Shown: piece after piece, positions 42,528-52,692 of the stretch | Layout: each line of letters starts with the position of its first letter | Position numbering within the stretch: the first letter of the stretch is position 1 | Assembly: GCA_040285825.1 (NCBI GenBank) | Contig: JAUPSS010000005.1 | Coordinates: 1,054,001 to 1,118,000 of the forward strand | From: Eukaryota sp. TZLM1-RC | Lineage: Eukaryota; Metamonada: BaSk clade | Length of the DNA stretch: 64,000 bases | Direction of reading: 5' to 3' | Position numbers and translations under genes: made by a program | The notes under the pieces: generated by a model | The model's input: only the letters and a program-made list of their open reading frames with translations | Told to the model about the DNA's origin: nothing | The model's database searches: none

Positions 42528-42972
42528 TTTTAATGTATCACAATATCAACTACTTCCATTCGTACAAATGAACTCAACGACAATGCTAGGAAACTTGCGG
42601 CTCTCGATTGATCAGAATTCGTTGTTGACGGAATCATCGATCACTACGTTGAAAATGACGACTACCTATTCTTGGTCAAATTTCTCCATGGACAACGATT
42701 TGGCAACCACTCGAAAAACCTACGAGATGCTTATCGTATCAACCAAACATTATTAGACTACTGCTGTCATAAAGATATCAAACTGCCCACCAGAAAGAGG
42801 GGAAGAAAAAAGTGCAGAGAAAACCAGCTTACGAAAAGGACAAGTGTAGTGTAGAAATACGTTGTAGCCACATAAACATAGTTTATTAGTTATATTTGTA
42901 TCAATAAAGTATTCTTCTCCATTACAGCAATGCCTCTGCTGCATGGAGAGACAAACTCGAGAGTATGACCAG

Positions 42973-43092
42973 TGTTGTAATGTGGACAACTAGTGTAGTA
43001 TAGACTTCACTAGTGACGGCCTTTATAAGGGCCAGCGAAATTTTATAAATAGCTTCCATCTATATTCTGTTATGTCTAACCACTCAGCATCA
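42973..43092 (+). repeat. 5' LTR of gypsy copy C
   Basis: TGTTGTAATGTGG...CAGCATCA, 120 bp, aligned with 1521-1657 and 22460-22588. CTTTATAAGGGCC is conserved. The gag ATG (43072-43074) lies inside the repeat, 21 nt before its end. Confidence 0.75.
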
Positions 43093-44760
43093 TTAATTAA
43101 TGGCTACAATGGCCTTGATTATAACAGCATCAGTCCTCCCGCCAAAAAGAGTAATCCTTCCTCACGGAACAGCAGTCCTCCTCATAAGGACAGTCCTCCA
43201 AAGGAGAGTAACTTCCCGCTGAGAAGAGCCTAACCCTTCATGGGCAGAAATTTCTACGGTCTCAGAAAGGAAGTCGCATCCCTCATAAGAAGAGTGGTCA
43301 TTCTGCAGAGGATGGCTCAAAGACATAAACTAATTATCCGTACAATCCTCTAGAACTCCAGATCATACCTGGTAGCAACATACCTGGTACCTTGATCGGA
43401 AGAGACTAGTGACAAACCTTGAAGCTATGCACGGAGCACGGGTTCAACATTAGTTCGGGAACATCACACCATCTTGAATGCTGAATGTGAGCTCGATAGT
43501 AGAATATGTCAACCAACTTGATTCATTGAACAATTAGGTAATAACTCAAACTTAGGTAATTATTTGGGGCACTACACAATCAGACATGATTTAGATGAGT
43601 TGTGCTGTAGAATATGGAAGACATTAGGGGTTCATCTCTATCTCTTGCCGAAAAGTAATGTTGACTCGTGCTTCTTTTAGTCAAGAATGTTCCCACAATA
43701 TTTCAAAACCAATTTGACAAGAATCTTCAACATCGAAGGAATATTTATTTATATGGATAACTTGATGTCAGCTGCTGACACCAAACCTTAATTCTTGTCT
43801 CGCCTGGATAAACTCTGCTCTCTATCCGACTAATACAGAGTGCGCATCGGCCTTCATAAGTGCGCGTTCCAAACTAAGGACCATTCAATCAAGGTCCTGG
43901 GTACTTTTTTTGAAAATGGTACAAGGAAGATATACCCTTCACGAAAAAAAAACGGTTAGGAAACTGTCTCTTCCTCCTTCTACACCCGAACTAACATTTT
44001 TCAGGCTCAGTAAACTTCGTTTGCGACTGGTTTCCTTCTGTCAGCGCTGAACTTGTCCCCTTGACCGCTTTGCTTCAAAAGAAACCCAGGAAGATTAAAC
44101 TTGGTAAAAAGGAAATCAAATGTTTCGAAAACATAAAACACATGCTGATCAATAGTACTCCTCTTGCTCTACCAGATGCTGACTCCACTATCTGAACCTT
44201 TACGGACGCTTTAGATACAGCAATTGCTGGTATTATTTGGAAGGAACTTGAACCTTCCACACCTGGAACCTGCCTGACCAAATGTAAGGTCGCCCCTATA
44301 TCTTGATACTCTCGAATGCTCACAGAATCTCAACAGAACTGATCAACTATGCGAAAGGAACTAATTGCTATAGTGATGAGTCTGAACCAACCTTATCTAT
44401 CTTCTTTACTTATGACAAAACATCTCACTATCTTTTGCGACAATCTTTCAAAAATCTGTCTTATCTGTTGTCCTGCCCTGATGAAAACCGTGTCGTTTTA
44501 CAGTGGATACCGGTTCTCCGATCCTTTGAATTCGATATTGCTAATATCGAAGACCGTCAGAATTTCTAGGCTGATTACTTATTTAGAAACTAAACTTGAA
44601 ACTCCTATCACCACCGAAAAGAAGAAAATGAACACCAGAAATAATACCATTCGTACTGAACCTGTTGCTGAAGCCTGCTGCACTTTGCTTCGACCCAATA
44701 CGGTTATGAAAACGATCCCTCAAGTTTGTTCAATTACCTCAACCAAGCTGAAATAGATGC
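43072..44760 (+). pseudogene. Gypsy copy C: gag start and decayed RT-RNase H
   Basis: Gag begins MSNHSASLINGYNGLDYN and is open for about 50 codons. From about 43690 decayed pol appears in shifting frames: GIFIYMDNLMSAADT (RT catalytic box, MDN for YxDD), YRVRIGLHKCAFQT, VLGTFFENG, then the RT/RNase H connection (SALNLSPLTALLQKK) and RNase H (FTDALDTAIAGIIWKE, ELIAIVMSL). At least eight disruptions. Integrase is absent. Confidence 0.75.
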
Positions 44761-44900
44761 TCATTATAGTTCTTGGTACAATCTTTCACAAAATTAACAC
44801 CACAATTATCAAAATGTAAAAAAGGGAATATTTGGAAAAACTTTAGACAACATAAACAATTAACATATACAAAGAAACCGATTTTACTCATCTATTGATG

Positions 44901-45643
44901 TCAAGCAACATTTTCATAAACAAAAACCATTGAATTGAAACATTGAGATGAGTCCGCAAGGTGAGGTTTCATCAACCTAAAACACTCCTGCATAATGTCA
45001 AAAGCATCAGAATTAATTAATTGGTCAAATCTCCTAATATCAACAAAGTTCTTAATTTGGTCAGCAAACAGCTCCTTGCGTCTCCTAGACTTGTTGTTAT
45101 CCCTAAGATCTGATATGGTGCTATACACAAGAGAATCAATTTTGTTAGAGTCGAGAACACTGTCTGGTATGAATTGATCACAAAGACTGGAAAAAGCATC
45201 AACAAATGCTGCAATTCTGACTTCTAAATTACGAACATTTCTTCCTTTAATGGTGAGAAGTAGATTATCAATAGCTTCAAATCCTGCTGGTTTTCTAGGA
45301 ATACTTATCTTTCCATCTTTGGAGGGCACAAGCCATCAGAAGACCAATTCAAGAGAGAGAGATCAAATGAAGGCGAGGTAGCATAAAGCCGCTGTAGGAA
45401 GTCTTCTACAGAAGATGAAGGATAAGTTGACAAGATTTCCTTGACATCATTCGACACAAGAGAACGGCTGAAAAAGCGACCAAAATTGAATATGTGCTTG
45501 TTATACAGAGTTGAATAACGAAAAGGTGCTTCTAGACAATAAGAACGAGGAAGATTCAAGAGGCATGCAATCCAAGATTTTGGGTTGCCGTGGAAGAAGC
45601 ATAATCGATGAAATTTGAATAGTGGCGCAAAGGGTAGACTCAC
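44901..45643 (-). pseudogene. Unrecognised protein in two overlapping frames
   Basis: 45305-45643 (NDVKEILSTYPSSSVEDFLQRLY) runs into 44901-45329 (EAIDNLLLTIKGRNVRNLEVRIAAFVDAFSSL, IMQECFRLMKPHL) after a 1-nt shift or an unseen splice near 45320. Together about 240 residues, mainly helical. The head is uncertain; a GTGAGT at about 45642 could be a splice donor after a short MKMR exon. No family. It is divergently placed to the next gene, about 250 bp apart. Confidence 0.35.
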
Positions 45644-45889
45644 GCATCTTCATGGCCACTGAAACATCATTTCATGAATTTGTAGTAGTTGGAACTGAGT
45701 TTAGACTGAGATTTACAATTGAGTATGGATGTATCACAGAAATGATGCCTACAAATGGGCGCCAGACAACCACAGAAGTCTTGTTACATCAAAGAAATGA
45801 AGTTGATTGTTGCATAATTGTTGTCATCATGACCACTCCATCCCAGCAGCATCTTCTTACTTGGATTCTTGGCCAAGATTTTTTCTCTA

Positions 45890-46870
45890 ATGACTGCTCA
45901 GCTATATTCTATTTCCGACGCTCAACATCTGCTGAAATACATCCTCAAGCTCCTTGAAACACACCAAAACTCTAATGCTCTGGCTATTTTTTTTGAGCTT
46001 CGTGAACATCTGATATGTCCATCTTATGAATACTTCTATCTTTTGGAAACATTCAAGTATCACGATGATCACAATTCACATTGTTCTGAACATCAGTTTT
46101 TTTCAAGTTCAATTCTCTTGATGAAGTGCCACTCTTTCTTCCTAGAAGGAACAATCAGTCTACGAGAGAGTTTTTGGCCAATAATTACTTTTCTATGTTG
46201 CCGCATCTTAACTGTGACACATGGTTTGCAAATTCTTCTATGCCTCTTGCTGTCATATCTCGTTTTGTGTTTTTAACTTTATCCTTTATCAAAACCAATG
46301 AATTAGTGTCTGCTTGTTCGGCTGTATTGATTTTATTTCAATTATGTATTTTATACAACCCCAGTGATTTTTTCAAATTACTTAAGTGTCTTTCTCTCCT
46401 TGCTGATGTCGGTTCTCGTTCTTTTGACCAATCTACCTTGTCAGAGTCACTTGAAACTGTGTTCTGTCCTGATCACAGATGGACTGTTCTCAAGACAAAG
46501 TTAGAACAACTTTTGAAATATAAGTGTGCTGATGTGATCAATGACTTCACTCCTCTGCCTTAAAAACACTCCAAATCCGCTTTTTGTCTCGTTGCTGCCG
46601 CCTCTGAATCCCATCAATGTCAATCTTATGATTGCATCTTATTCAACAAAGCTCACTCACCAAGCTCAACCTTCCATAAAAAACCGCTGATCACGGCATT
46701 AGACCAAGGAATCTCCTTACAAACCGACAACAACAGAGTTTGTTTCAGTAGAGATTTCCTCTTTGCTCACTGTTTTTATCTACTAGACCATTCTGGACAA
46801 GATATGCAGAAATTCAACTGGGTTAGAAGAGACGAGGCTTTTGTTGACCCACGTTTGAAACTGCTTAATT
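45890..46870 (+). pseudogene. Unrecognised helical protein, one shift and one stop
   Basis: ATG at 45890 (MTAQLYSISDAQHLLKYI). The frame shifts in a T7 run near 46100 into FNSLDEVPLFLPRRNNQ and continues to 46563. After a stop it continues as KSAFCLVAAASESHQ...DHSGQDMQKFNWVRRDEAF to about 46870. Around 325 residues, Leu-rich helical middle. No known domain recognised. Could be a host gene with read errors or an unknown transposon protein. Confidence 0.35.
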
Positions 46871-48346
46871 AATACTTATTTTTGTTTGCTATGATATTCT
46901 GACAATTTCAAATGCGATACATGGCCTCCAACGGTTTCATGGGACGCCTTTATCTTTGATGACCAACGTTCTCTGAATCCTGTCACTAACACTGTTCTTT
47001 TCTAAGAATGTTTGCTCATTACTTAAGTGACTACTCCTTTCTCTTCTGATACAGTTATGGAATGGGATTAGTCTAAATGGACCAAGTATTCCTATCTATA
47101 AAAAAGTATTCATGTCTTTACTTATAAAACAGGTAATTCCACAGTTCTGGGTATTCGACTTGCTATATTGGCAAACAACAGCTCCACAGCCAGTTCTTGT
47201 GCCAAATCCTTACCGAATAATTATGAAAATAATTTCAGAGGGTAAAAGCAATATTTTTCAATAAACTTACAAAGATCCAAAAACATGTGGACTATACAGA
47301 CACACGTGATCAGATGTTTCTTGACCGTAATCAAGCTCACACAGTCAAGTACTGCATGATTGTTGATTGCTCAGTCGTTTATGTATTTATGAACAGAAAC
47401 CCCTCATAAGGAGAATTACTCTCAATATGCGGTAGAAACTCTGAAATTGATGACAAAAAATGAATCTAGTCAAACTCTAGTAAGACATAAGATGGCCGAT
47501 AAGAACGATACTAAATAACAATAAATAAGAAGTTATCTGGAATACAAACTTATTTCAAAGAGAAAACCAAACAAAGCAAAACTTTTAAATCTTATATGAA
47601 AGCGTAAAAAGTATCTTCATTGACAACTGCAGAGATAAGTTGTGGTAAAATTCAAATCGTAGGCTTTTCTAAATTGACTACTGCTTTACTCATTAAGTTA
47701 ATAAAACTAGAAAAAAAATTAAAAAAAAATTCTAAAAGAAATATTGATAAAAAAATATTGATAAAAAAAGAATACTCATAAAGAAAAATCCAAAAAAACA
47801 GTAGGCAAGCAAATAAATAAATTGAATGGAATTTAGTAAAAAACAAACAATCATTTACACGCATTTACTAGTGAATACATTGATATCAACAAAACAAAAT
47901 GAAAAGATTCAATGGAATGGGTGTAAGCATAGATAGATTAGCCAAGTCTAGTGTTCAATTCCCGGTGAGAGCAAAATTAAAATGCTTCTGGCAACAAGTG
48001 TCTTAATTGTTTTATGTCTACTCTCCTCTCTGTTGTGACCAATGTATCTGTGACCATTGTATCTTGATGAGAACCTGTTCAGGTACATCAATCCAATGGC
48101 GTTTCTTTCTTTTCATCAAAATATTTCCACACTCTAGTGGTACGGAACGAACAGCTTCGTTCATATGGGCATAACCATTTCGGTATCGACTTTCTACTGC
48201 TTTTTGAGTTCAGGACAGCTTGGAGACGGCACTAGCAATGATAGAAACACGATGATCAGTGTTCAAGGTGTTACATTCGCTCCAAACTTATGAGCCACTG
48301 GTAGATCACATTCGATAGTGATGGACGTCTTTGGCTCCATTTAAGC

Positions 48347-48583
48347 ATGCAAGAAACAATGTGTACTTCCAATTGGGACGTTCTTCGGAAAACAACCCCA
48401 CTTCTTCAAATGTATGAGCCAAAGGTGATGGATTCAAATGAATCAAGAGTGACAATAGGTGACACAGGACAAGCAAGACATCAGCGACAACGGAATAAGG
48501 AGTTAAGCAGAATCGAACAGTCAAAGCCATTTGTAAAGAACATAACTAAGAGGAAAGCTGAACAGGATGGTTTAATGACATAA
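48347..48583 (+). CDS. Unknown conserved frame in inverted-repeat arm (left copy)
   Basis: A 78-codon frame with the same C-terminal 76 residues as 62726-62977 on the other arm. The only residue change I noticed in the shared part is one Arg/Gln. Charged, with QARHQRQ and NITKRKAEQDG at the end. No family. Conservation may only reflect the recent duplication of the arm. Confidence 0.25.
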   Translation: MQETMCTSNWDVLRKTTPLLQMYEPKVMDSNESRVTIGDTGQARHQRQRNKELSRIEQSKPFVKNITKRKAEQDGLMT

Positions 48584-49602
48584 CATGGTATTGGACAAAT
48601 AGCCTAACAGGAGTAGAAATAAGGATAACTGAAAGGGAAGATTTTAGGAAGGATTGTTAGTGTTTGCAGTTTTGAACTTTGGGTGAAAATCCACTGATAA
48701 TTATCAATCATCAACGACATACACACCAAAGCACCTTTATGGAGAGGCTCACTGCTAGGTGGTCTGTTTAATTGGTTGTTGTGTTCATTGTGCTTATTTA
48801 GGGGAAACTTTTTTCCTTTCGCACAAATCTGCTCCTACAAGAACTCCTTTTTTTAAGAAGAAGAATTCCACCAAATAATCATTAGGACACAGCAGTCGAT
48901 ACTTGATAATTGCATGGAGAGAAATTTAATGAAGAATTTGTTATTGTCTCATATATTTACATTTATTTTATACATTTAGCTTCTCTTCTTGTTTAATTTT
49001 TGTGTGACTATTTACAAAGACCATTTGATTAACCTTTTTTGCTTTCACCATATTTCAACTGTATTAAGTGGTAATATTGCTGATTTTGTTGAATGAGTTT
49101 TTTTTGTTTTTTTATAATATTTATTTTGATATAAGCTATATTTATTTGATCTATTTTATTGAGAAACTGTTGTTTGCTAACTATATTGTTTTTTCTTCAA
49201 TTGTTCAAAAGGGAATTGATGTTTCTCACCCACCATGTGGTGTTTTACACCACTTATTAAATAATTGTTGTCAATATTATATATCGTTTTTTTGTTTTTA
49301 CAAAAATTTGTATAACAATTGATGATTTAGACAATGTCCTTCATTGCATTTCTTTCCAATTGTTGTATCTTTTAATTGTCAGGTATATTGAATTAGCAAA
49401 GAGGTGTTAATTGAAAATACTTTTTGAAAATGAAAAGTGCATAACCGACATTGATTTCGGAGTAGTTAAGCAAACTTTCCAGAAAATATTTTGAATCAGT
49501 TACGTTGGTTTTGGATCAGGAATGCTTTTATACGTTTATTTTTGATTTTTTTTGTCATTAATGAAATTTATTTTCAACGCTAACAAAACATTAAACAAAA
49601 AA

Positions 49603-49890
49603 CTAGAACTCAATATCCTCAATACATGCATCAACATAATCAAATCTTTTAAGCGCGCGATTTTCATACTCTATTCCTAATTGTAACAGTGCTTTGGTCA
49701 ACATTTCCGGAATTGCTTTAAGAATACTAAAAACAATTCTATCGTGCCAGAAATTGAAGTTCAATTCTTTTCCTGCTCTTTCTTTTATTAAACTTCTGAA
49801 ACCTTCAAGAAATTTAATGCCGAATATTCCAATGTTACCAAAAAGAGAAACAGCAAATGGAACCAGCTGATACTTGACATGCTCAACACG
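49603..49890 (-). pseudogene. Non-LTR element 3' tail (left arm)
   Basis: The open frame LVPFAVSLFGNIGIFGIKF, then WHDRIVFSILKAIPEML, ending EDIEF and TAG, corresponds to the endonuclease C-terminus of the 10-kb element (FVPFAFSIFGNIG, WKNRIIFALYRSVP). Lacks a start because it is 5'-truncated. Confidence 0.75.
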
Positions 49891-50500
49891 TCCTAGCTGA
49901 GATAATTTTATTTTTGATCAATTTATAGTTTTCGGGCTGAAAGAATGAGCTGGAAGCAAAAAAGTTCAATTGAATTGTGAAAAAATTCAACACATGATGG
50001 GAGTATCATCATTGATTCATTAGTCATAAATTGGAAAAATATATAAAATCAGTGTAACTTATAAACACAAAATCAATACTTTCATTAAATCTGATAGGTT
50101 TAGGTCTCCAAAAAGCAATTATTCTCTTCTTTGCTTCAAAACATGCGACTTTTTTGTTTTGTCTTCCCTATACCAATCAAAACTGTTTTTTTCCTAACCT
50201 CAATTAATGAATGAATTGGAGCAACTTTTTTTCTCAATAAATATTCCAGTTTTAAAAAAAATGGAGCAACATAAAATTATTTTTTATTTTCAAAATGGTA
50301 AAGGTCATCAGAAATGGCTATGTGGTGTGACCAAAAAGTATTGTCTCCACCATAAAAACAAAGACTTTTTAAAAAACTAGAAAAAGAAAAAATAGGCAAG
50401 ATATATAAACAGTGATTAATGTCGTTAGTTGTGAATTAATTAATTATAATAAAAGAATGACATAGAATTTATTTATTTTGTTTTAATTTTTTTAAAGCCT

Positions 50501-51214
50501 TCACTTGATTGAACCAAACCTTCTTTTAAAATTATTCTTATCTTCAAGTGTTAAGTTGTTGTGGAGTAACCACAACTTAGCTCTTGAATTTAGATTCATT
50601 GCTTGAATCAAAGCTTGACACCCTTGATGATCAATGTTGTTACCTTGTATATAAAGTTTTTTTAGCTGACGATTAACTTTTAAAGCTTCACTTAAAGCAA
50701 TTGCTCCTTTATTACCGCAATCTGTGTAACTGACATGAAGTGAAAGCAATGAAATATTTGATTTTAAAGCATTAGCAAGGTATTGAATACCTTGGTCACC
50801 TACAGGGTTGTTATTCAACCACAGCTCCTCTAATAAAGAATTAACTACCAAAGCATCAGCTAATGCTTGACAGCCATTATGAGTGATTTTGTTAACCCTC
50901 AGATCTAGTTTTGCTAATGAAAAGTTGATCTTTAAGGCTTGCGCAAGTGCAGTTGCCCCTCTATCATTGATATTGTTATTTTCAAAATAAAGTGATTTGA
51001 TATGTTGATTATCTTTTAGATAAACGGCAATACCAATCACTTCGTCTTCATTAATATTGCTTCGAATCAATTCGATTTCTTTTTGTTCCTCCTTGATTGC
51101 CTTCACTAAGAACTTTCGTGGCAGTGATAGTGAGTTGACATTTTCGGAAAAATCTTTATGTTGAAATTCGTTGAACAAATCAAGTGAATAGTGCAAATCA
51201 TTTTTCAATTCCAT
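50501..51214 (-). CDS. Leucine-rich repeat (RNI/NLRC-type) protein segment
   Basis: A 237-codon frame with at least five LRRs of the ribonuclease-inhibitor type. A typical unit is GATALAQALKINFSLAKLDL, and others include GCQALADALVVN and GAIALSEALKVN. It is probably the C-terminal part of the kinesin/coiled-coil gene directly upstream, because the second copy (57442-58780) keeps coiled coil and LRR contiguous. The last 128 bp lie inside the inverted repeat and recur at 60687-60815. Such LRRs form curved protein-binding surfaces. Confidence 0.7.
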   Translation of the reverse strand: MELKNDLHYSLDLFNEFQHKDFSENVNSLSLPRKFLVKAIKEEQKEIELIRSNINEDEVIGIAVYLKDNQHIKSLYFENNNINDRGATALAQALKINFSLAKLDLRVNKITHNGCQALADALVVNSLLEELWLNNNPVGDQGIQYLANALKSNISLLSLHVSYTDCGNKGAIALSEALKVNRQLKKLYIQGNNIDHQGCQALIQAMNLNSRAKLWLLHNNLTLEDKNNFKRRFGSIK

Positions 51215-51315
51215 AAGTTTAGATCTTATTCGGGAAAAAGAGTAATACTTTCACCAAGAACAACTTGAAGTTCACAAAAAAGGGCTCGTTGTGTTATTTG
51301 CGTGGTTAATTAATT

Positions 51316-51640
51316 CTAACGTTGTTTTAATTTATCTTCCAGAGCATGAGCTGTTTTTAATTGTTGATTAGCATTAGCCAATTGATTCTTGTATGATTCT
51401 GCCTCTGACTTGCAGATATCAAGTTGATTTCTAGTATATTCCCCTACATCCAAAATTTTTCTTTTTTCCGTTGTTTGGTCAGAGACCAAAGAAGGTTCCA
51501 AATATGGTCTCTTTAATGGCATTTCATTTGAAGCCTTTCTTCGAAAATATTCACTGTTTGTGGCTTCTAATGCAGCCTGTAGATCATATTCTTGCTGAAT
51601 TTTGGTTGATTGAAGTTTTTGAAGATTGTAATTGATCTTC
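51316..51640 (-). pseudogene. Coiled-coil linker between kinesin and LRR
   Basis: A helical frame (QQEYDLQAALEATNSEYF, then CKSEAESYKNQLANANQQ) between the kinesin stalk and the LRR block. It is separated from both by frame changes; a short GT..AG intron near 51280-51320 is possible. Confidence 0.5.
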
Positions 51641-51648
51641 CAATTCCT

Positions 51649-52692
51649 TTATCTTAGCTTCTTGTTGCCTAATTTTTCTAAGATTACAGATTTATCATAG
51701 CGAGCAGTTTGAAGCTCAGCGGAAAGGGCTTCATTACGTTCTTTCAGTTGATTTTGATGAGCCTGAACTGCTCGTAAATGTTGATTAGCATTTGAGAATT
51801 CAGTCTTTAAGGATTCTGCTTCTGATTTATAAATAACAAGTTGTTTTCTAGTATCTTCAAGTGTTTTTTGGGTATTAATTAAGGCTTCATTGTTCTTCTT
51901 CATTGATTCAACATGGACAAATAATTCGGATCGAAGTGCAGTCATCTTTTGAACAGCTTCGAATTCACGCTGGGAAAGTTCGTTTAAATTTGATTGTGAT
52001 TTAATCAGCTTTTGTTCATAAAAGATTTTGAGTTGAGAAATTTCATCTTGTGTAGATTCTTCTAAATAAGAAATTTTAATTAAACGTTGTTGATGACGTG
52101 CAGTGGTGTTGAGCGAAGAACACCAAGTAAGTCTTCTATTAAAAGAGCTGGCTCTGGGTTCTTCATCAATAAGACGTTGATTTAGTAATAATTGTAAATT
52201 CTTTTCCTTCAATTCTTTAATTTCATTTTCATATCGTTTCAATAAAGCTCTATCATCCAAAACTTCATTAATTTTTGTTTTAATTTGAACACTTTTAGCC
52301 CACATTGCGAACTCCAAAGTACTTTTGGTAACTTCAAAATGCTTTACATGGGGAGTGATACAGCAAATCATTACGGTTAATGAATTACCAACCAAAACAT
52401 TCATTAGCACATGAGTTAACTTGGAATCTCGATAATTAACAAAACCAGAGGGATTTGATTGTAATTTTGAAATTAAAGTTCCTAATGATAATAGTGACTT
52501 GTTAATATTACCAGCTTCTTTCAACTGAGTTCCTTTCGCTCCAGTTTGAGAAGCTCCTTCACTACCAGCTAAATCTACAAAGTGTAAATGAGAAATTCTA
52601 ACAACACCAATCAGAATTTGGTGATTTGTCCTGTGATTCTAGAATTATTCTAAAAATAGATTGACTTCCAGAACTTCTGTCATTTTTAACTT
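51649..52692 (-). pseudogene. Kinesin motor C-terminal half (kinesin-7/CENP-E-like) plus coiled coil
   Basis: From 52690: SQSIFRIILES (the SSRSH-region/switch I zone), a 1-nt shift, then LHFVDLAGSEGASQTG (switch II), KEAGNINKSLLSLGTLI, NYRDSKLTHVLMNVLVGNS and CCITPHV. Next comes the neck TLEFAMWAKSVQ, and then INEVLDDRALLKRYENEI, which is typical of CENP-E-type kinesins. A long coiled coil follows. The P-loop half of the motor is missing, because the DNA upstream switches at 52692 to a Fanzor relic. It therefore cannot be a working motor. Confidence 0.8.

Larger units (their letters stand above)
41293..42855 (+). pseudogene. Gypsy integrase C-terminus with chromo-like tail, split by a nested element
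   Basis: The left part has NTVFNVGDLVLRRGTNKNK and HTGPFVVKF (GPF module). The right part, after 42528, has QYQLLPFVQMN, EFVVDGIIDHYVENDDYLFL and a basic PTRKRGRKK tail. The two halves meet in frame, with correct spacing against 38407-38790, once the 979-bp element and a 4-bp target repeat are removed. A stop near 42620 and one at about 41500 mark it as dead. Confidence 0.75.
47240..50628 (+). repeat. Left arm of a large inverted repeat
   Basis: Reverse-complementary to 60687-63806 with a few percent difference, judged by eye over many blocks: around 47280-47465, 48300-49330, 49600-49930 and 50100-50628. It is about 270 bp longer because of an A-rich insertion at about 47700-47960. Contains an RT tail, the end of an LRR gene and a conserved frame at 48347-48583. 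Confidence 0.85.

Noticed and set aside
47940-47975. tRNA-like TTCAATTCCC segment
   Set aside because: The T-stem pairs poorly and there is no convincing A box or acceptor stem.
49068-49322. Hydrophobic ORF duplicated in both arms (also 61990-62235)
   Set aside because: Its conservation is explained by the recent arm duplication. Composition is low-complexity Phe/Ile/Tyr from AT-rich DNA.
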